Assembly: GCF_019345465.1 (NCBI RefSeq)
Contig: NZ_JAHKRC010000019.1
Location: forward strand, 57,630-121,629
Direction: 5' to 3'
Source: Pseudomonas sp. NKUCC02_KPG
Lineage (GTDB): Bacteria > Pseudomonadota > Gammaproteobacteria > Pseudomonadales > Pseudomonadaceae
Length of the DNA stretch: 64,000 nucleotides
The stretch's first letter is position 1, and the number at the start of each line of letters is the position of its first letter. Under the pieces are notes generated by a model that did no database searches, was not told where the DNA came from, and was given only the letters and a program-made list of their open reading frames with translations. Shown piece after piece: positions 7,923 to 16,720 of this stretch. The position numbers were made by a program, and so were the translations under genes.

Positions 7923-9745
7923 TTCAGATTTTCCAGAGACGAGGTAAAGGTACTCGCGCCCTGCTCGGCCGAACTGAAGGCCTGACGCATGAACGCAAAC
8001 AACTCACGCCCGGACCCAACGGCATTATCCAGAGTGCCGATTGCCGGGGTGCGCGCCGCGAATTCTGCCTCATCCACCAACAGTTGCAATGTTCCTTTTA
8101 CGCCGTCCACGCGAATCATGTCGCCGTCCTGAACACGGGCCAGAGCGCCGCCGATCGAAGCTTCCGGGCTGACATGAATCGCTGCCGGGATCTTGCCCGA
8201 GGCGCCTGACATCCGTCCGTCAGTGATCAGTGCCACTTTAAAGCCCCGATCCTGCAACACACCCAGGAACGGCGTCATCTTGTGCAGCTCGGGCATGCCG
8301 TTGGAACGCGGGCCCTGAAAGCGCATCACGGCCACAAAGTCGTGTTCCAGCTCACCGGCCTTGAACGCATCGGCCAGTTGTTGCTGATCCTGGAATACCC
8401 GTGCCGGGGCTTCGACGATTTGATGCTCAAGCGCTACCGCCGAGACTTTCATCACGCCGCGCCCCAGGTTGCCTTCCATCACCCGCAACCCGCCCTCGGC
8501 CGAAAACGCACGTGCAACCGGACGCAAAATCGACTCGTCGAGGCTCTCGATCGGGCCTTCGCGCCAGACCAGCTCGCCATCCACCAGGAACGGTTCGCGG
8601 GTGTAACGGCTCAGACCGAAGCCCGCCACCGTGTTGACATTCTCATGGAGCAGGCCGGCTTCCAGCAGTTCGCGAATCAGGAACGCCATGCCGCCTGCGG
8701 CCTGGAAGTGGTTGATATCGGCCTTGCCGTTTGGATACACGTGGGACAGGGTCGGCACCACTTCGGACAGGTCCGCCATGTCTTGCCAGGTCAGCTGAAT
8801 GCCCGCGGCCATCGCAATCGCCGGCATGTGCAGGGTGTGGTTGGTCGAGCCGCCAGTGGCATGCAGCGCAACAATGGAGTTCACCAGGGAGCGCTCGTCG
8901 ACGATTTCGCCCAACGGGGTGAAGTCGCCATTTTGCTTGGTCAGGCGAGTGACTTGATGAGCGGCCTCACGGGTCAGCGCATCACGCAATGGCGTGTAGG
9001 GATTGACGAAAGAAGCGCCCGGCAAATGCAGCCCCATGACTTCCATCAGCAACTGGTTGGTGTTGGCGGTCCCGTAAAACGTACAGGTGCCAGGGCTGTG
9101 ATAGGACTTCATCTCCGACTCCAGCAGCTCTTCGCGGCTGGCCTTGCCTTCAGCGTAACGCTGACGCACGTCGGCCTTTTCCTTGTTGGAAATACCCGAC
9201 GGCATCGGCCCGCCCGGCACAAAAATGGTGGGCAGATGACCGAAGCGCAGCGCGCCCATCAGCAGGCCCGGCACGATCTTGTCACATATGCCCAGCATCA
9301 TTGCCGCATCGAACATGTTGTGGGACAGCGACACGGCCGTCGACAGCGCAATCACTTCACGGCTCAGCAGGCTGAGCTCCATGCCCGGCTCGCCCTGGGT
9401 CACGCCATCGCACATGGCCGGCGTGCCGCCCGCGAACTGGCCCACCGAGCCGATTTCACGCAGTGCTTTTTTGATTTGCTCAGGAAAGTGTTCGTAGGGC
9501 TGATGCGCCGACAGCATGTCGTTATATGACGAAACAATTGCGACGTTGGCGGCGTTCATCATCCGCAGGCTGTTTTTATCTTCAGCGCCACACCCGGCCA
9601 CGCCGTGGGCGAAGTTGGCACATTGCAGCTTGCCGCGTTGCGGGCCGTCACTGGCGGCACCGCGAATAAGCGTCAGGTACGCCTCACGGGTGGCACGACT
9701 GCGGGCAATAAGACGCTCGGTGACTTCAAGAACGCGGGGATGCAT
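7919..9745 (-). CDS. edd: Phosphogluconate dehydratase
   Basis: Entner-Doudoroff dehydratase (EC 4.2.1.12) converting 6-phosphogluconate to 2-keto-3-deoxy-6-phosphogluconate. It has 608 residues, the standard length, and belongs to the IlvD/Edd iron-sulfur dehydratase family. Visible family blocks are VAGCGAEDKNSLRM, MCDGVTQGEPGMELSL, GICDKIVPGLLMGALRFG and MSGASGKIPAAIH. The ATG at 9745 has TGGAG about nine bases upstream. It is first in the minus-strand run edd-glk-gltR-gtrS. The intergenic region to gapA holds HexR operators, so induction by the pathway intermediate itself is expected. Confidence 0.96.
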   Translation of the reverse strand: MHPRVLEVTERLIARSRATREAYLTLIRGAASDGPQRGKLQCANFAHGVAGCGAEDKNSLRMMNAANVAIVSSYNDMLSAHQPYEHFPEQIKKALREIGSVGQFAGGTPAMCDGVTQGEPGMELSLLSREVIALSTAVSLSHNMFDAAMMLGICDKIVPGLLMGALRFGHLPTIFVPGGPMPSGISNKEKADVRQRYAEGKASREELLESEMKSYHSPGTCTFYGTANTNQLLMEVMGLHLPGASFVNPYTPLRDALTREAAHQVTRLTKQNGDFTPLGEIVDERSLVNSIVALHATGGSTNHTLHMPAIAMAAGIQLTWQDMADLSEVVPTLSHVYPNGKADINHFQAAGGMAFLIRELLEAGLLHENVNTVAGFGLSRYTREPFLVDGELVWREGPIESLDESILRPVARAFSAEGGLRVMEGNLGRGVMKVSAVALEHQIVEAPARVFQDQQQLADAFKAGELEHDFVAVMRFQGPRSNGMPELHKMTPFLGVLQDRGFKVALITDGRMSGASGKIPAAIHVSPEASIGGALARVQDGDMIRVDGVKGTLQLLVDEAEFAARTPAIGTLDNAVGSGRELFAFMRQAFSSAEQGASTFTSSLENLK

Positions 9746-9854
9746 GTGTTGAACTCCAGGCTAACGGATGTGGCGACCTGTACGTGTCCTATGCTGACCG
9801 AAGGGCTTTGAGGAGCGACTTCGACCATTCGGACCCGTTGATTCAGGTCACTCG

Positions 9855-9869
9855 TTGTAGATAAAACAA
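9855..9869. promoter_or_regulatory. HexR operator, edd side
   Basis: TTGTAGATAAAACAA is an exact TTGT-N7-ACAA palindrome. This is the operator described for HexR, the repressor relieved by 2-keto-3-deoxy-6-phosphogluconate. It lies 110 bases upstream of the edd start. Confidence 0.82.
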
Positions 9870-9916
9870 AATATTGCCACTTAAATGGCTTGTTTTCTAT
9901 TTTTATGCGAATAATC

Positions 9917-9931
9917 TTGTAATTCCAACAA
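9917..9931. promoter_or_regulatory. HexR operator, gapA side
   Basis: TTGTAATTCCAACAA is a second exact TTGT-N7-ACAA match, 23 bases before the gapA ATG. Its right half shares bases with the CA motif at 9927-9935, so it probably lies in or just after the gapA promoter. Confidence 0.78.
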
Positions 9932-9935
9932 CAAA
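9927..9935 (+). promoter_or_regulatory. Possible Hfq/Crc CA motif upstream of gapA
   Basis: AACAACAAA fits the AAnAAnAA catabolite-repression motif. It lies 19 bases upstream of the start codon, a little further than usual for direct ribosome blocking. Confidence 0.4.
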
Positions 9936-9954
9936 TCGATGGCAGGCGCTTTCC

Positions 9955-10956
9955 ATGACTCTACGAATCGCAATCAATGGTTTTGGCCGGATCGGCCGTA
10001 ACGTCCTGCGCGCACTGTATACCCAAGGCTACCGTCAGGACCTGCAGATCGTCGCAATCAACGATCTGGGTGACAGTTCGATCAACGCTCATCTGCTCAA
10101 GTACGACACGGTTCACGGCACGTTCGACGCAACTGTCGAGCATGATCAGGAGAGCCTGACGGTCAATGGCGACCGCATCAGCGTGACCGCCATTCGCAAC
10201 CCGGCCGAACTGCCTTGGGCGGCGCTGAAAGTAGATGTGGTGTTTGAATGCACAGGTTTGTTCACAGATCGCAGCAAAGCTGAAGCGCATATTAGCGCTG
10301 GTGCCCGTAAGGTGATTATCTCTGCACCCGGTAAAAATGCCGATGCGACTGTGGTCTACGGCGTTAACCACGACATTCTGCGCCAATCCCACCAAATTAT
10401 TTCCAATGCTTCCTGCACCACCAACTGCCTGGCACCTGTGGCGCAAATCCTGCACCGCGAGTTCGGCATTGAAAACGGCCTGATGACCACCATCCACGCC
10501 TACACCAATGACCAGAACCTGACCGACGTTTATCACTCGGACCCGTACCGTGCGCGCTCGGCCACCCAGAACATGATCCCGAGCAAAACCGGTGCCGCCG
10601 AAGCCGTGGGCCTCGTATTGCCTGAGCTGGCCGGCAAGCTGACCGGCATGGCCGTTCGGGTTCCGGTGATCAACGTGTCGCTGGTTGACCTGACCATCGA
10701 GCTCAAGCGCGAAACCACCGTGGCTGAAGTCAACGCGCTGTTCAAGGAAGCCAGCCAGCACTCCAAAGTTCTGGGCTACAACACCCTGCCGCTGGTATCG
10801 AGCGACTTCAACCACAACCCGCTTTCGTCGATCTTCGACGCCAATCACACCAAAGTCAGCGGTAAACTGTTGAAAGTACTGGCCTGGTATGACAACGAGT
10901 GGGGCTTCTCCAACCGCATGCTCGATAACTGCCTGGCGCTGTGCAACGCGGAGTAA
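9955..10956 (+). CDS. gapA: Glyceraldehyde-3-phosphate dehydrogenase, type I
   Basis: Cytoplasmic NAD-dependent GAPDH (EC 1.2.1.12), 333 residues. The nucleotide-binding start is INGFGRIGRNVLRA. The catalytic Cys154 lies in SNASCTTNCLAP, and the C-terminal block is WYDNEWGFSNRM. The ATG at 9955 is chosen because the protein then begins at MTLRIAINGFG, as in homologues, although an open frame extends further upstream. It is divergent from edd and followed four bases later by mgsA. Two HexR operators and a CA motif precede it. In Pseudomonas this copy serves Entner-Doudoroff glycolytic flow. Confidence 0.95.
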   Translation: MTLRIAINGFGRIGRNVLRALYTQGYRQDLQIVAINDLGDSSINAHLLKYDTVHGTFDATVEHDQESLTVNGDRISVTAIRNPAELPWAALKVDVVFECTGLFTDRSKAEAHISAGARKVIISAPGKNADATVVYGVNHDILRQSHQIISNASCTTNCLAPVAQILHREFGIENGLMTTIHAYTNDQNLTDVYHSDPYRARSATQNMIPSKTGAAEAVGLVLPELAGKLTGMAVRVPVINVSLVDLTIELKRETTVAEVNALFKEASQHSKVLGYNTLPLVSSDFNHNPLSSIFDANHTKVSGKLLKVLAWYDNEWGFSNRMLDNCLALCNAE

Positions 10957-10960
10957 CGCG

Positions 10961-11425
10961 ATGATCGGTATCAGCTTCACCACGGCCACCCTGGCGGCGC
11001 GCAAGCGCATCGCCCTGGTGGCCCATGATCACTGCAAGGGTTTCTTGCTGGACTGGGCCGAGCGCCACAAATCGGAACTCAGCCAGCACGACCTGTGCGC
11101 CACCGGCACCACGGGCCTGCTCTTGAGCCAACGCCTTGGGCTGCCGATCGAAAGCATGATCAGCGGCCCGTTGGGCGGCGATCAGCAGGTGGGCGCCAGG
11201 ATCGCGGAGCAGCGGGTCGACATGCTGGTGTTTTTCTGGGACCCGTTTGAACCCCAGCCCCATGATCCGGACATCAAGGCCTTGTTGCGGGTGGCTGCGG
11301 TCTGGAACATTCCGGTGGCCTGCAATGAGTGCAGCGCTGACTACCTGCTCAGCAGCCCCCTGATGAGCCAGCCCCACGAATACCGCATCCCGGATTACAG
11401 CGCGTACCTCAAAGGCCGCGTTTAA
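10961..11425 (+). CDS. mgsA: Methylglyoxal synthase
   Basis: Cytoplasmic enzyme (EC 4.2.3.3) converting dihydroxyacetone phosphate to methylglyoxal and phosphate, relieving triose-phosphate build-up. It has 154 residues. Signature blocks are VAHDHCK, the phosphate loop CATGTTG, SGPLGGDQQ (69-76, with the catalytic Asp74), FFWDPFEPQPHD and CNECSADYLLSS. It starts four bases after gapA and is presumably cotranscribed with it, so HexR control would reach it. The ORF extends upstream inside gapA, but the family N-terminus supports 10961. Confidence 0.93.
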   Translation: MIGISFTTATLAARKRIALVAHDHCKGFLLDWAERHKSELSQHDLCATGTTGLLLSQRLGLPIESMISGPLGGDQQVGARIAEQRVDMLVFFWDPFEPQPHDPDIKALLRVAAVWNIPVACNECSADYLLSSPLMSQPHEYRIPDYSAYLKGRV

Positions 11426-11435
11426 CCATCCCTCT

Positions 11436-11582
11436 GTAGCCGCTGACGAGTAGAACGAGGCTGCGTCCGAGCGCGAAGCGGTCGCAGAATCGGTAGCTGC
11501 GAAGTGTCTGAACGTACGGGTTGCCCGGGTTTACGACGGCTTCGCCGCCGAACGCAGCCTCGCTGCGCTCCTCAGCGGCTAC
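11436..11582. repeat. 147-base element with terminal inverted repeats
   Basis: The ends GTAGCCGCTGACGAG and CTCCTCAGCGGCTAC are inverted copies matching at 14 of 15 bases. A second inverted pair (CGAGGCTGCG / CGCAGCCTCG) lies just inside. It sits between mgsA and the sigma-factor gene and could act as a transcription barrier. A related left end appears at 63892. Confidence 0.65.
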
Positions 11583-11661
11583 AGGTCAGGGGGCGTTCAT
11601 CACGGGGCTAGCGTTTTTTGTTATTCATGGCTTTTCAAAACAGCGCTTGACCAACGGCATA

Positions 11662-11680
11662 GATGATAAGCATTATCATT
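11662..11680. promoter_or_regulatory. Fur box upstream of the heme-uptake sigma gene
   Basis: GATGATAAGCATTATCATT contains the palindrome ATGATAA-GCA-TTATCAT, very close to the Fur consensus. It ends 25 bases before the GTG of the sigma-factor gene, so iron starvation should switch the cluster on. Confidence 0.85.
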
Positions 11681-11705
11681 CGCTCAAAATCGGTCGGGTA
11701 GCACT

Positions 11706-12224
11706 GTGAGTCAGTCCCACTTCAATCAAGTCTTCCTGACCCAGCGGGTCACCTTGCTGCGCACGCTGGAGCGGATGGTCAATAACCACAGCACCGCCGA
11801 AGACTTGCTGCAAGAAACCTACTTGCGCGTGACGCGGGCCTTGAGCGAGCGCTCCGTCGAACACCTTGAACCCTTTGTTTTCCAGACCGCACGCAACCTG
11901 GCGCTCGATCATCTGCGCGCCCGGCGCATTCAGTCACGCACCGTCGTCGAAGATGTGCCGCTGGAAGTCATCGAAGGCGTCGCCTCCCCTCTCAGCACCC
12001 CGGAAGAAGCCCATCAAGCCGCGCAATTACTGGAGCGTTTGAGTGTGAGCCTGAGCCAGCTAAGCGCCCGCCAACAGCGAATTTTCATCCTGAGCCGCCT
12101 TCATGGCTGCAGTTATCAGGAGATTGCCGAAGAGCTTGATGTGTCCTTGAGCACGGTTCAAAAGGAGCTCAAATTAATCATGGCAATCTGCATCGGGGTA
12201 GCCGACAGGCTGAATCGGCCTTAA
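11706..12224 (+). CDS. ECF sigma factor, FecI family (heme-uptake signalling)
   Basis: Cytoplasmic extracytoplasmic-function sigma factor of 172 residues. Region 2 is near residues 15-75 (AEDLLQETYLRVTRAL and FQTARNLALDHLRARR). Region 4 is at about 110-160 (LSARQQRIFILSRLHGCSYQEIAEELDVSLSTVQKELK). It starts at GTG and lies 25 bases downstream of a Fur box. An anti-sigma gene and a TonB receptor with an N-terminal signalling domain follow, the standard FecI-FecR-FecA layout. The arrangement with heme oxygenase matches the HxuI-type system of P. aeruginosa. The target promoter is presumably that of the receptor gene. Confidence 0.9.
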   Translation: MSQSHFNQVFLTQRVTLLRTLERMVNNHSTAEDLLQETYLRVTRALSERSVEHLEPFVFQTARNLALDHLRARRIQSRTVVEDVPLEVIEGVASPLSTPEEAHQAAQLLERLSVSLSQLSARQQRIFILSRLHGCSYQEIAEELDVSLSTVQKELKLIMAICIGVADRLNRP

Positions 12225-12275
12225 CCTTGACGGGCTATGCCTGTAAGAACGCTCTGTAACTGCCAAGGAACACCC

Positions 12276-13229
12276 GTGCCGGACACTCATAATTCTGCGC
12301 AAGACGTGCTGCAAGACAGCGCCATGGATCAGGCACTGGACTGGCTGATCACCCTTGAGTGTGCGAGCGACGAACAAAAAGCCGCCTTCCAAAACTGGCT
12401 CAATGCCGACCCTGCCCACGCCCTCGCCTTTGCCAAAGCCAATGCGATCTGGAATGGAGAGCCGGTTCTGGCTGCCGCGCAAACCCTGCAAACCCGCCGC
12501 ACGCCACGCCTGTTGCAACGCATCGGGCGGCACTGGAAGCACCTGGCAACAGCGGCGGTCGTGATTCTTTGTGTCGGCAGTTACGGCAATGTGCCCTTGC
12601 GACTGCAAGCCGATCATCTGACCGTGGTCGGCGAGCGCCAGCGCCTGCAACTGGAAGACGGTTCAAAAGTACTGCTTAACACCAACTCCGCGTTCTCCAG
12701 CAAAGTGGTCAATGCCCAGGCCAGCGCTCGCCTGTACCAGGGCGAAGCGTACTTCGAAATCCCGGCCGACCTGGAACTGCCCATGGTTCTTGATGCTGGC
12801 CCCGTGCGTGTCAGTGTGCGCGATACCGACTTTGCCGTGAGCTACCTCAATGGCGAAGCCCAAGTGCGGGTGCAACGCGGCGATGTTGACTTGCGGGTGA
12901 GCAGTGTCGGCACGCAAATGCGTTTGTCTGCCGGTAACAGCGTGCGCATCGGCCCCAACGGATTCAGCAAGACCGCCAGGCTCAACCCCCAGACCGACCT
13001 GGCCTGGGTTCAAGGGCGCCTGGTGTTTGAAAACTGCCCGATGGGCAAAGTACTGGATGAAGTGCGCCGCTATTACCCCGGATGGATCGTCAGCAACAAC
13101 GACAAACTGGCCAGCATTGCAGTGACCGGAAACTACCGGCTCGACCAGCCGCTGGACATCCTGCGCTCACTCGCCCACATCACCTCGAGCAACATCTCGG
13201 AATTCCCCGCGCTGGTCATTCTTAATTAG
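12276..13229 (+). CDS. FecR-type anti-sigma factor / transmembrane sensor
   Basis: Single-pass inner-membrane regulator of 317 residues. A cytoplasmic N-terminal domain (DUF4880-like; DWLITLECASDEQKAAFQNW, then HALAFAKANAIW) binds the sigma factor. A membrane helix follows near residues 90-105 (LATAAVVILCVGSYG), then the periplasmic FecR domain (LEDGSKVLLNTNSAFS onward) and a C-terminal STN-like region (FENCPMGKVLDEVRRYYPG). The GTG at 12276 is preferred because AAGGAA lies five bases before it. It receives the signal from the TonB receptor encoded next and controls sigma activity. Confidence 0.9.
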   Translation: MPDTHNSAQDVLQDSAMDQALDWLITLECASDEQKAAFQNWLNADPAHALAFAKANAIWNGEPVLAAAQTLQTRRTPRLLQRIGRHWKHLATAAVVILCVGSYGNVPLRLQADHLTVVGERQRLQLEDGSKVLLNTNSAFSSKVVNAQASARLYQGEAYFEIPADLELPMVLDAGPVRVSVRDTDFAVSYLNGEAQVRVQRGDVDLRVSSVGTQMRLSAGNSVRIGPNGFSKTARLNPQTDLAWVQGRLVFENCPMGKVLDEVRRYYPGWIVSNNDKLASIAVTGNYRLDQPLDILRSLAHITSSNISEFPALVILN

Positions 13230-13347
13230 TTGTAAGTTTTTTTACGCGATAGCCACAGGTCGTTCGTCTCGTTGTAGTCAATGCAACTGATTCGCATTTT
13301 GAATCAGCTTCGCAACTATAAGATTCGTTCACCACGGAGCGCTATCA

Positions 13348-15945
13348 ATGCCCACTCGTTTCAACAGCCGGTCCTCATCCAACGTCCGCACGGGCGGTTT
13401 GCAGCAGTGCACGTTGTCGTTGTTGACCGCTGCCATGCTCCTGGCCGGTGTACAGGCGGCTCCCGTCATGGCCGCGACCGATGGGCAGTCGGCCACCCGC
13501 TCCGTGGGCAATTACAAATTCGCGATTTCCCAGCAGCCGCTGGCGTCTGCCCTGAACGATTTCAGCGCCGTCACCGGCTGGCAGGTCGGGTTGCCGGCAG
13601 AGCTGGCGCAGAATGTGTCCTCGCCCGGCGTACGCGGCTCCCTGCCCCCGGAAAAAGCCCTTGAACGTCTGCTCATCGGTACCAACCTGGGCTACCGCAA
13701 ACTGGGCAACAACAACATTGTGCTGGAAAAGCGCAGCAGCTCCACCGGCACCCTGGCCTTGCAACAAGTGACCATCAGCGCCACTCGCCAGGAACAGGAC
13801 GTGAACTCGGTGCCCAGCACCGTCACCGTCCATGACCGCCAGGAGCTGGACCGCGATAACGTCAATACCATCAAGGATCTGGTGCGCTATGAGCCGGGTG
13901 TCACGGTAGGTGGCGCCGGTCAGCGCGGCGGTATCAGCAACTACAATATCCGCGGTATCGATGGCGACCGGATTCTGACCCAGATTGATGGCGTTGAAAT
14001 CCCCAGCTCGTTCTTCAACGGCCCTTACGCCAAGACCCAGCGCAACTACGTCGACCCGGAAATCATCAAGCGTGTTGAAATCCTCCGTGGTCCGGCGTCA
14101 GTGCTGTATGGCAGCAACGCCATCGGCGGCGCCGTCAGCTACTTCACCCTGGACCCGGATGACATCATCAAGCCGGGCCAAGATGTCGGTGCCCGCCTGA
14201 AAACAGGCTACAGCTCGGCCGATCGCAGCTGGCTGAAATCCGGCACGGTGGCCGGTCGTTCGGGTGAATTCGATGGTTTGCTGCACCTGAGCCAGCGCGA
14301 CGGGCATGAAACCAAATCTTATGGCGATCACGGCGGCACCGGCCTCTCCCGGACCGCGGCCAACCCCGAAGACGTGAAAACCACCAACGTGCTGGCCAAG
14401 GCCGGCTGGAACTACAACGATGACGATCGCCTGTCCTTCACCTACGAGAAGTACAAGGACCGTACTGATATCGATGTGAAAAGTGCCGTCGGTGGCCCGT
14501 TCAACAACGGCCAGCCGCTGGGCATGTATCGCTCCCGAACCGGCCAGGACACCATCACTCGCGAACGTTTCGGTGTGGAAAACAGCATGGTTCTCGACAC
14601 CATGCTGACCGATCACTTCAAGTGGAGCCTGAACTACCAGATCGCCAAGACCGACCAGAACACCCTGGAAAACTACTTCCCCTTCACCCGCAATGTGATG
14701 CGCTCGCGCAACACTAAATATGAAGAAAAAATGTGGGTACTGGACGTCCAGGCGGACAAGGCTTTCCATATTGCCGACACCGATCACCTGCTGACCTATG
14801 GCGCCACCGTCAAGCATCAGAATGTCACCGGTTCGCGCAGCGGCTCGGGCACCTGCCTGGCAGTGGGCAGAGGCTGCACGGCTGTTGGCGCCAACAGCCC
14901 GAGCGATTATCTGGTCAAGTCCAGCGACTTCCCCGACCCGACCATCAACACCTACAGCCTGTTCGCCCAGGATCAGATCAGCTGGAACGACTGGACCTTC
15001 ATGCCCGGTCTTCGCTACGACTACACCAAGCTGACGCCGCACGTCACACAGGAATTCCTCAATACCGTCAACAGTGACCAGCGAGGCACGGTGAACGACG
15101 ATGAAAAAGTCTGGCATCGACTGTCGCCCAAATTTGGCGTGACCTACGCGTTCAACGATAACTACACGTGGTACGGCCAATACAGCGAAGGCTTCCGCAC
15201 CCCAAGCGCCAAGGCCTTGTATGGTCGCTATGACAACCTTCAGGCGGGCTACACGGTCGAGCCAAACCCGAATCTGGAACCGGAAAAAAGCAAAAGCTAC
15301 GAGACGGGCCTGCGCGGCAACTTTGAGGCGGGGTCATTCGACGTCGCAGTTTTCTATAACAAATACCGCGACTTCATCAATGAAGACGCCATCACCCCCG
15401 GCTACAACGAACTTGCGTTCCAGAGCAATAACATCAAGCACGCCACCATCAAGGGGGCTGAAGTCAAAGGCCGCTTGAACCTGGACGCCTTCGGCGCACC
15501 GCAGGGCCTCTACACCAAGGGCTCGGTGGCGTATGCCCACGGCCGCAACAACGACACTGGCCAGCCGATCAACAGCGTCAACCCGCTGACCGCCGTCATG
15601 GGCCTGGGCTACGAACAACAGAACTACGGTGGTCTGGTGAGCTGGACACTGGTCAAGAGCAAAAACCAGGTCGACGACAACACCTTCTTTTCCCCGGATG
15701 GCACCAGCAAACAGTTCAAGTCGCCGGGCTATGGCGTGCTCGACCTGACCGGTTTCTACAAGGTCACCCAGGACGTCACCGTCAATGCTGGCCTGTACAA
15801 CCTGACCGACAAGAAATACTGGAACTGGGATGACGTGCGCGGTTACGACAGCGTGGGCGAAGCCGGTGTGCTGAACCCGGCCAATATGGAGCGCTTGACC
15901 GCTCCGGGCCGCAACTTCGCAATCAATCTGGTCTGGGATATCTGA
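13348..15945 (+). CDS. TonB-dependent heme/hemoprotein receptor with signalling domain
   Basis: Outer-membrane receptor-transducer of 865 residues. A long signal peptide ends near residue 43 (APVMA-ATDG). A periplasmic STN signalling domain spans about 50-130 (YKFAISQQPLASALNDFSAVTGW). The TonB box is in LQQVTISATR (about 138-147). The plug contains YNIRGIDGDRILTQIDGVEIP and RVEILRGPASVLYGSNAIGG, and the barrel ends in FAINLVWDI. Plug and barrel resemble the hemoglobin/heme receptor family. A CGGAG site precedes the ATG. The upstream sigma/anti-sigma pair and downstream heme oxygenase support heme as ligand; HxuA of P. aeruginosa is the likely counterpart. Confidence 0.92.
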   Translation: MPTRFNSRSSSNVRTGGLQQCTLSLLTAAMLLAGVQAAPVMAATDGQSATRSVGNYKFAISQQPLASALNDFSAVTGWQVGLPAELAQNVSSPGVRGSLPPEKALERLLIGTNLGYRKLGNNNIVLEKRSSSTGTLALQQVTISATRQEQDVNSVPSTVTVHDRQELDRDNVNTIKDLVRYEPGVTVGGAGQRGGISNYNIRGIDGDRILTQIDGVEIPSSFFNGPYAKTQRNYVDPEIIKRVEILRGPASVLYGSNAIGGAVSYFTLDPDDIIKPGQDVGARLKTGYSSADRSWLKSGTVAGRSGEFDGLLHLSQRDGHETKSYGDHGGTGLSRTAANPEDVKTTNVLAKAGWNYNDDDRLSFTYEKYKDRTDIDVKSAVGGPFNNGQPLGMYRSRTGQDTITRERFGVENSMVLDTMLTDHFKWSLNYQIAKTDQNTLENYFPFTRNVMRSRNTKYEEKMWVLDVQADKAFHIADTDHLLTYGATVKHQNVTGSRSGSGTCLAVGRGCTAVGANSPSDYLVKSSDFPDPTINTYSLFAQDQISWNDWTFMPGLRYDYTKLTPHVTQEFLNTVNSDQRGTVNDDEKVWHRLSPKFGVTYAFNDNYTWYGQYSEGFRTPSAKALYGRYDNLQAGYTVEPNPNLEPEKSKSYETGLRGNFEAGSFDVAVFYNKYRDFINEDAITPGYNELAFQSNNIKHATIKGAEVKGRLNLDAFGAPQGLYTKGSVAYAHGRNNDTGQPINSVNPLTAVMGLGYEQQNYGGLVSWTLVKSKNQVDDNTFFSPDGTSKQFKSPGYGVLDLTGFYKVTQDVTVNAGLYNLTDKKYWNWDDVRGYDSVGEAGVLNPANMERLTAPGRNFAINLVWDI

Positions 15946-15952
15946 CCGCGCG

Positions 15953-15994
15953 CCTCACTGCGCAGACTTTTGTTCTGCGCAGTGAGGATTTTTT
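15953..15994 (+). terminator. Rho-independent terminator after the heme receptor
   Basis: A perfect 13-base-pair stem (CCTCACTGCGCAG / CTGCGCAGTGAGG) is followed by A and six T. It should end most receptor transcripts, with some read-through into hemO possible. Confidence 0.9.
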
Positions 15995-16056
15995 ACTGTG
16001 ATCCGTCTTCCTGATCGTCTAGTTACAAAGCGCATCTCATTCTCAAGGATATTGGC

Positions 16057-16665
16057 ATGACCACTCCAGATTCCGCACCGCGTCCTTCCGAGCGCTCCAA
16101 GCGCCTGACCCTCGCCACCCGTGAGACTCACGACACCCTGGGCGAGAAAGTCATGGGCCGCGACCCCTTTGGCAGCCTCGAAAACTACACCCACTTCGCG
16201 ACCGCCCAGTACCTGTTCCTGACCGAGCTGGCCGCGCTGCACACCGATCCACGCCTGACCCAGCACATCCCCAACTTGCCAGAGCGCTGCCGTGCAGAGC
16301 AAATCAAGGCTGACCTGATCGACCTGGGCGTCGAGCTGCCGACACCGGTTGCCGGCGCGGTCAATGCACCGAGCAAGGCACAGGCACTGGGTTGGGTATT
16401 TGTGTCCGAAGGCTCCAAGCTGGGCGCGGGCGTATTGATCAAGCAAGCCCGCCTCCTGGGCCTTAGCGAGACCCACGGTGCCCGTCACATGGGTGAACCT
16501 GCCGAAGGCCGTGGTCGTAACTGGAAGAGCTTTATCGAAATGCTCGACAGCGTCGAACTCACCCCAGAGGAAGATGCCGAGCTGGAACAAGCCGCCAACG
16601 ATGCCTTCAGCCGCTTTACCTTCCTGCTGGAACAGACCTACGTGAAACAGCCAGAACTGGCTTAA
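16057..16665 (+). CDS. hemO: Biliverdin-producing heme oxygenase
   Basis: Cytoplasmic heme oxygenase of 202 residues that opens imported heme to biliverdin, CO and Fe2+. It follows the bacterial HemO/PigA pattern. The proximal His is His25 in TRETHDTL. The distal helix contains ALGWVFVSEGSKLGAGVLIKQA, and RHMGEPAEGRGRNWKSF follows. AAGGA precedes the ATG. It lies just after the receptor terminator, so it completes the uptake-and-release pathway for heme iron. Which biliverdin isomer is made cannot be read from the sequence. Confidence 0.92.
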   Translation: MTTPDSAPRPSERSKRLTLATRETHDTLGEKVMGRDPFGSLENYTHFATAQYLFLTELAALHTDPRLTQHIPNLPERCRAEQIKADLIDLGVELPTPVAGAVNAPSKAQALGWVFVSEGSKLGAGVLIKQARLLGLSETHGARHMGEPAEGRGRNWKSFIEMLDSVELTPEEDAELEQAANDAFSRFTFLLEQTYVKQPELA

Positions 16666-16720
16666 GCTTGTTGCCCGGCCAGCACTCGCTGACCGGGCGT
16701 CCTTTACGCGTCTTGAGCTT

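Noticed and set aside
8282..9529. 415-codon plus-strand open frame across edd
   Set aside because: Shadow of edd; no ribosome site and no recognisable domain.
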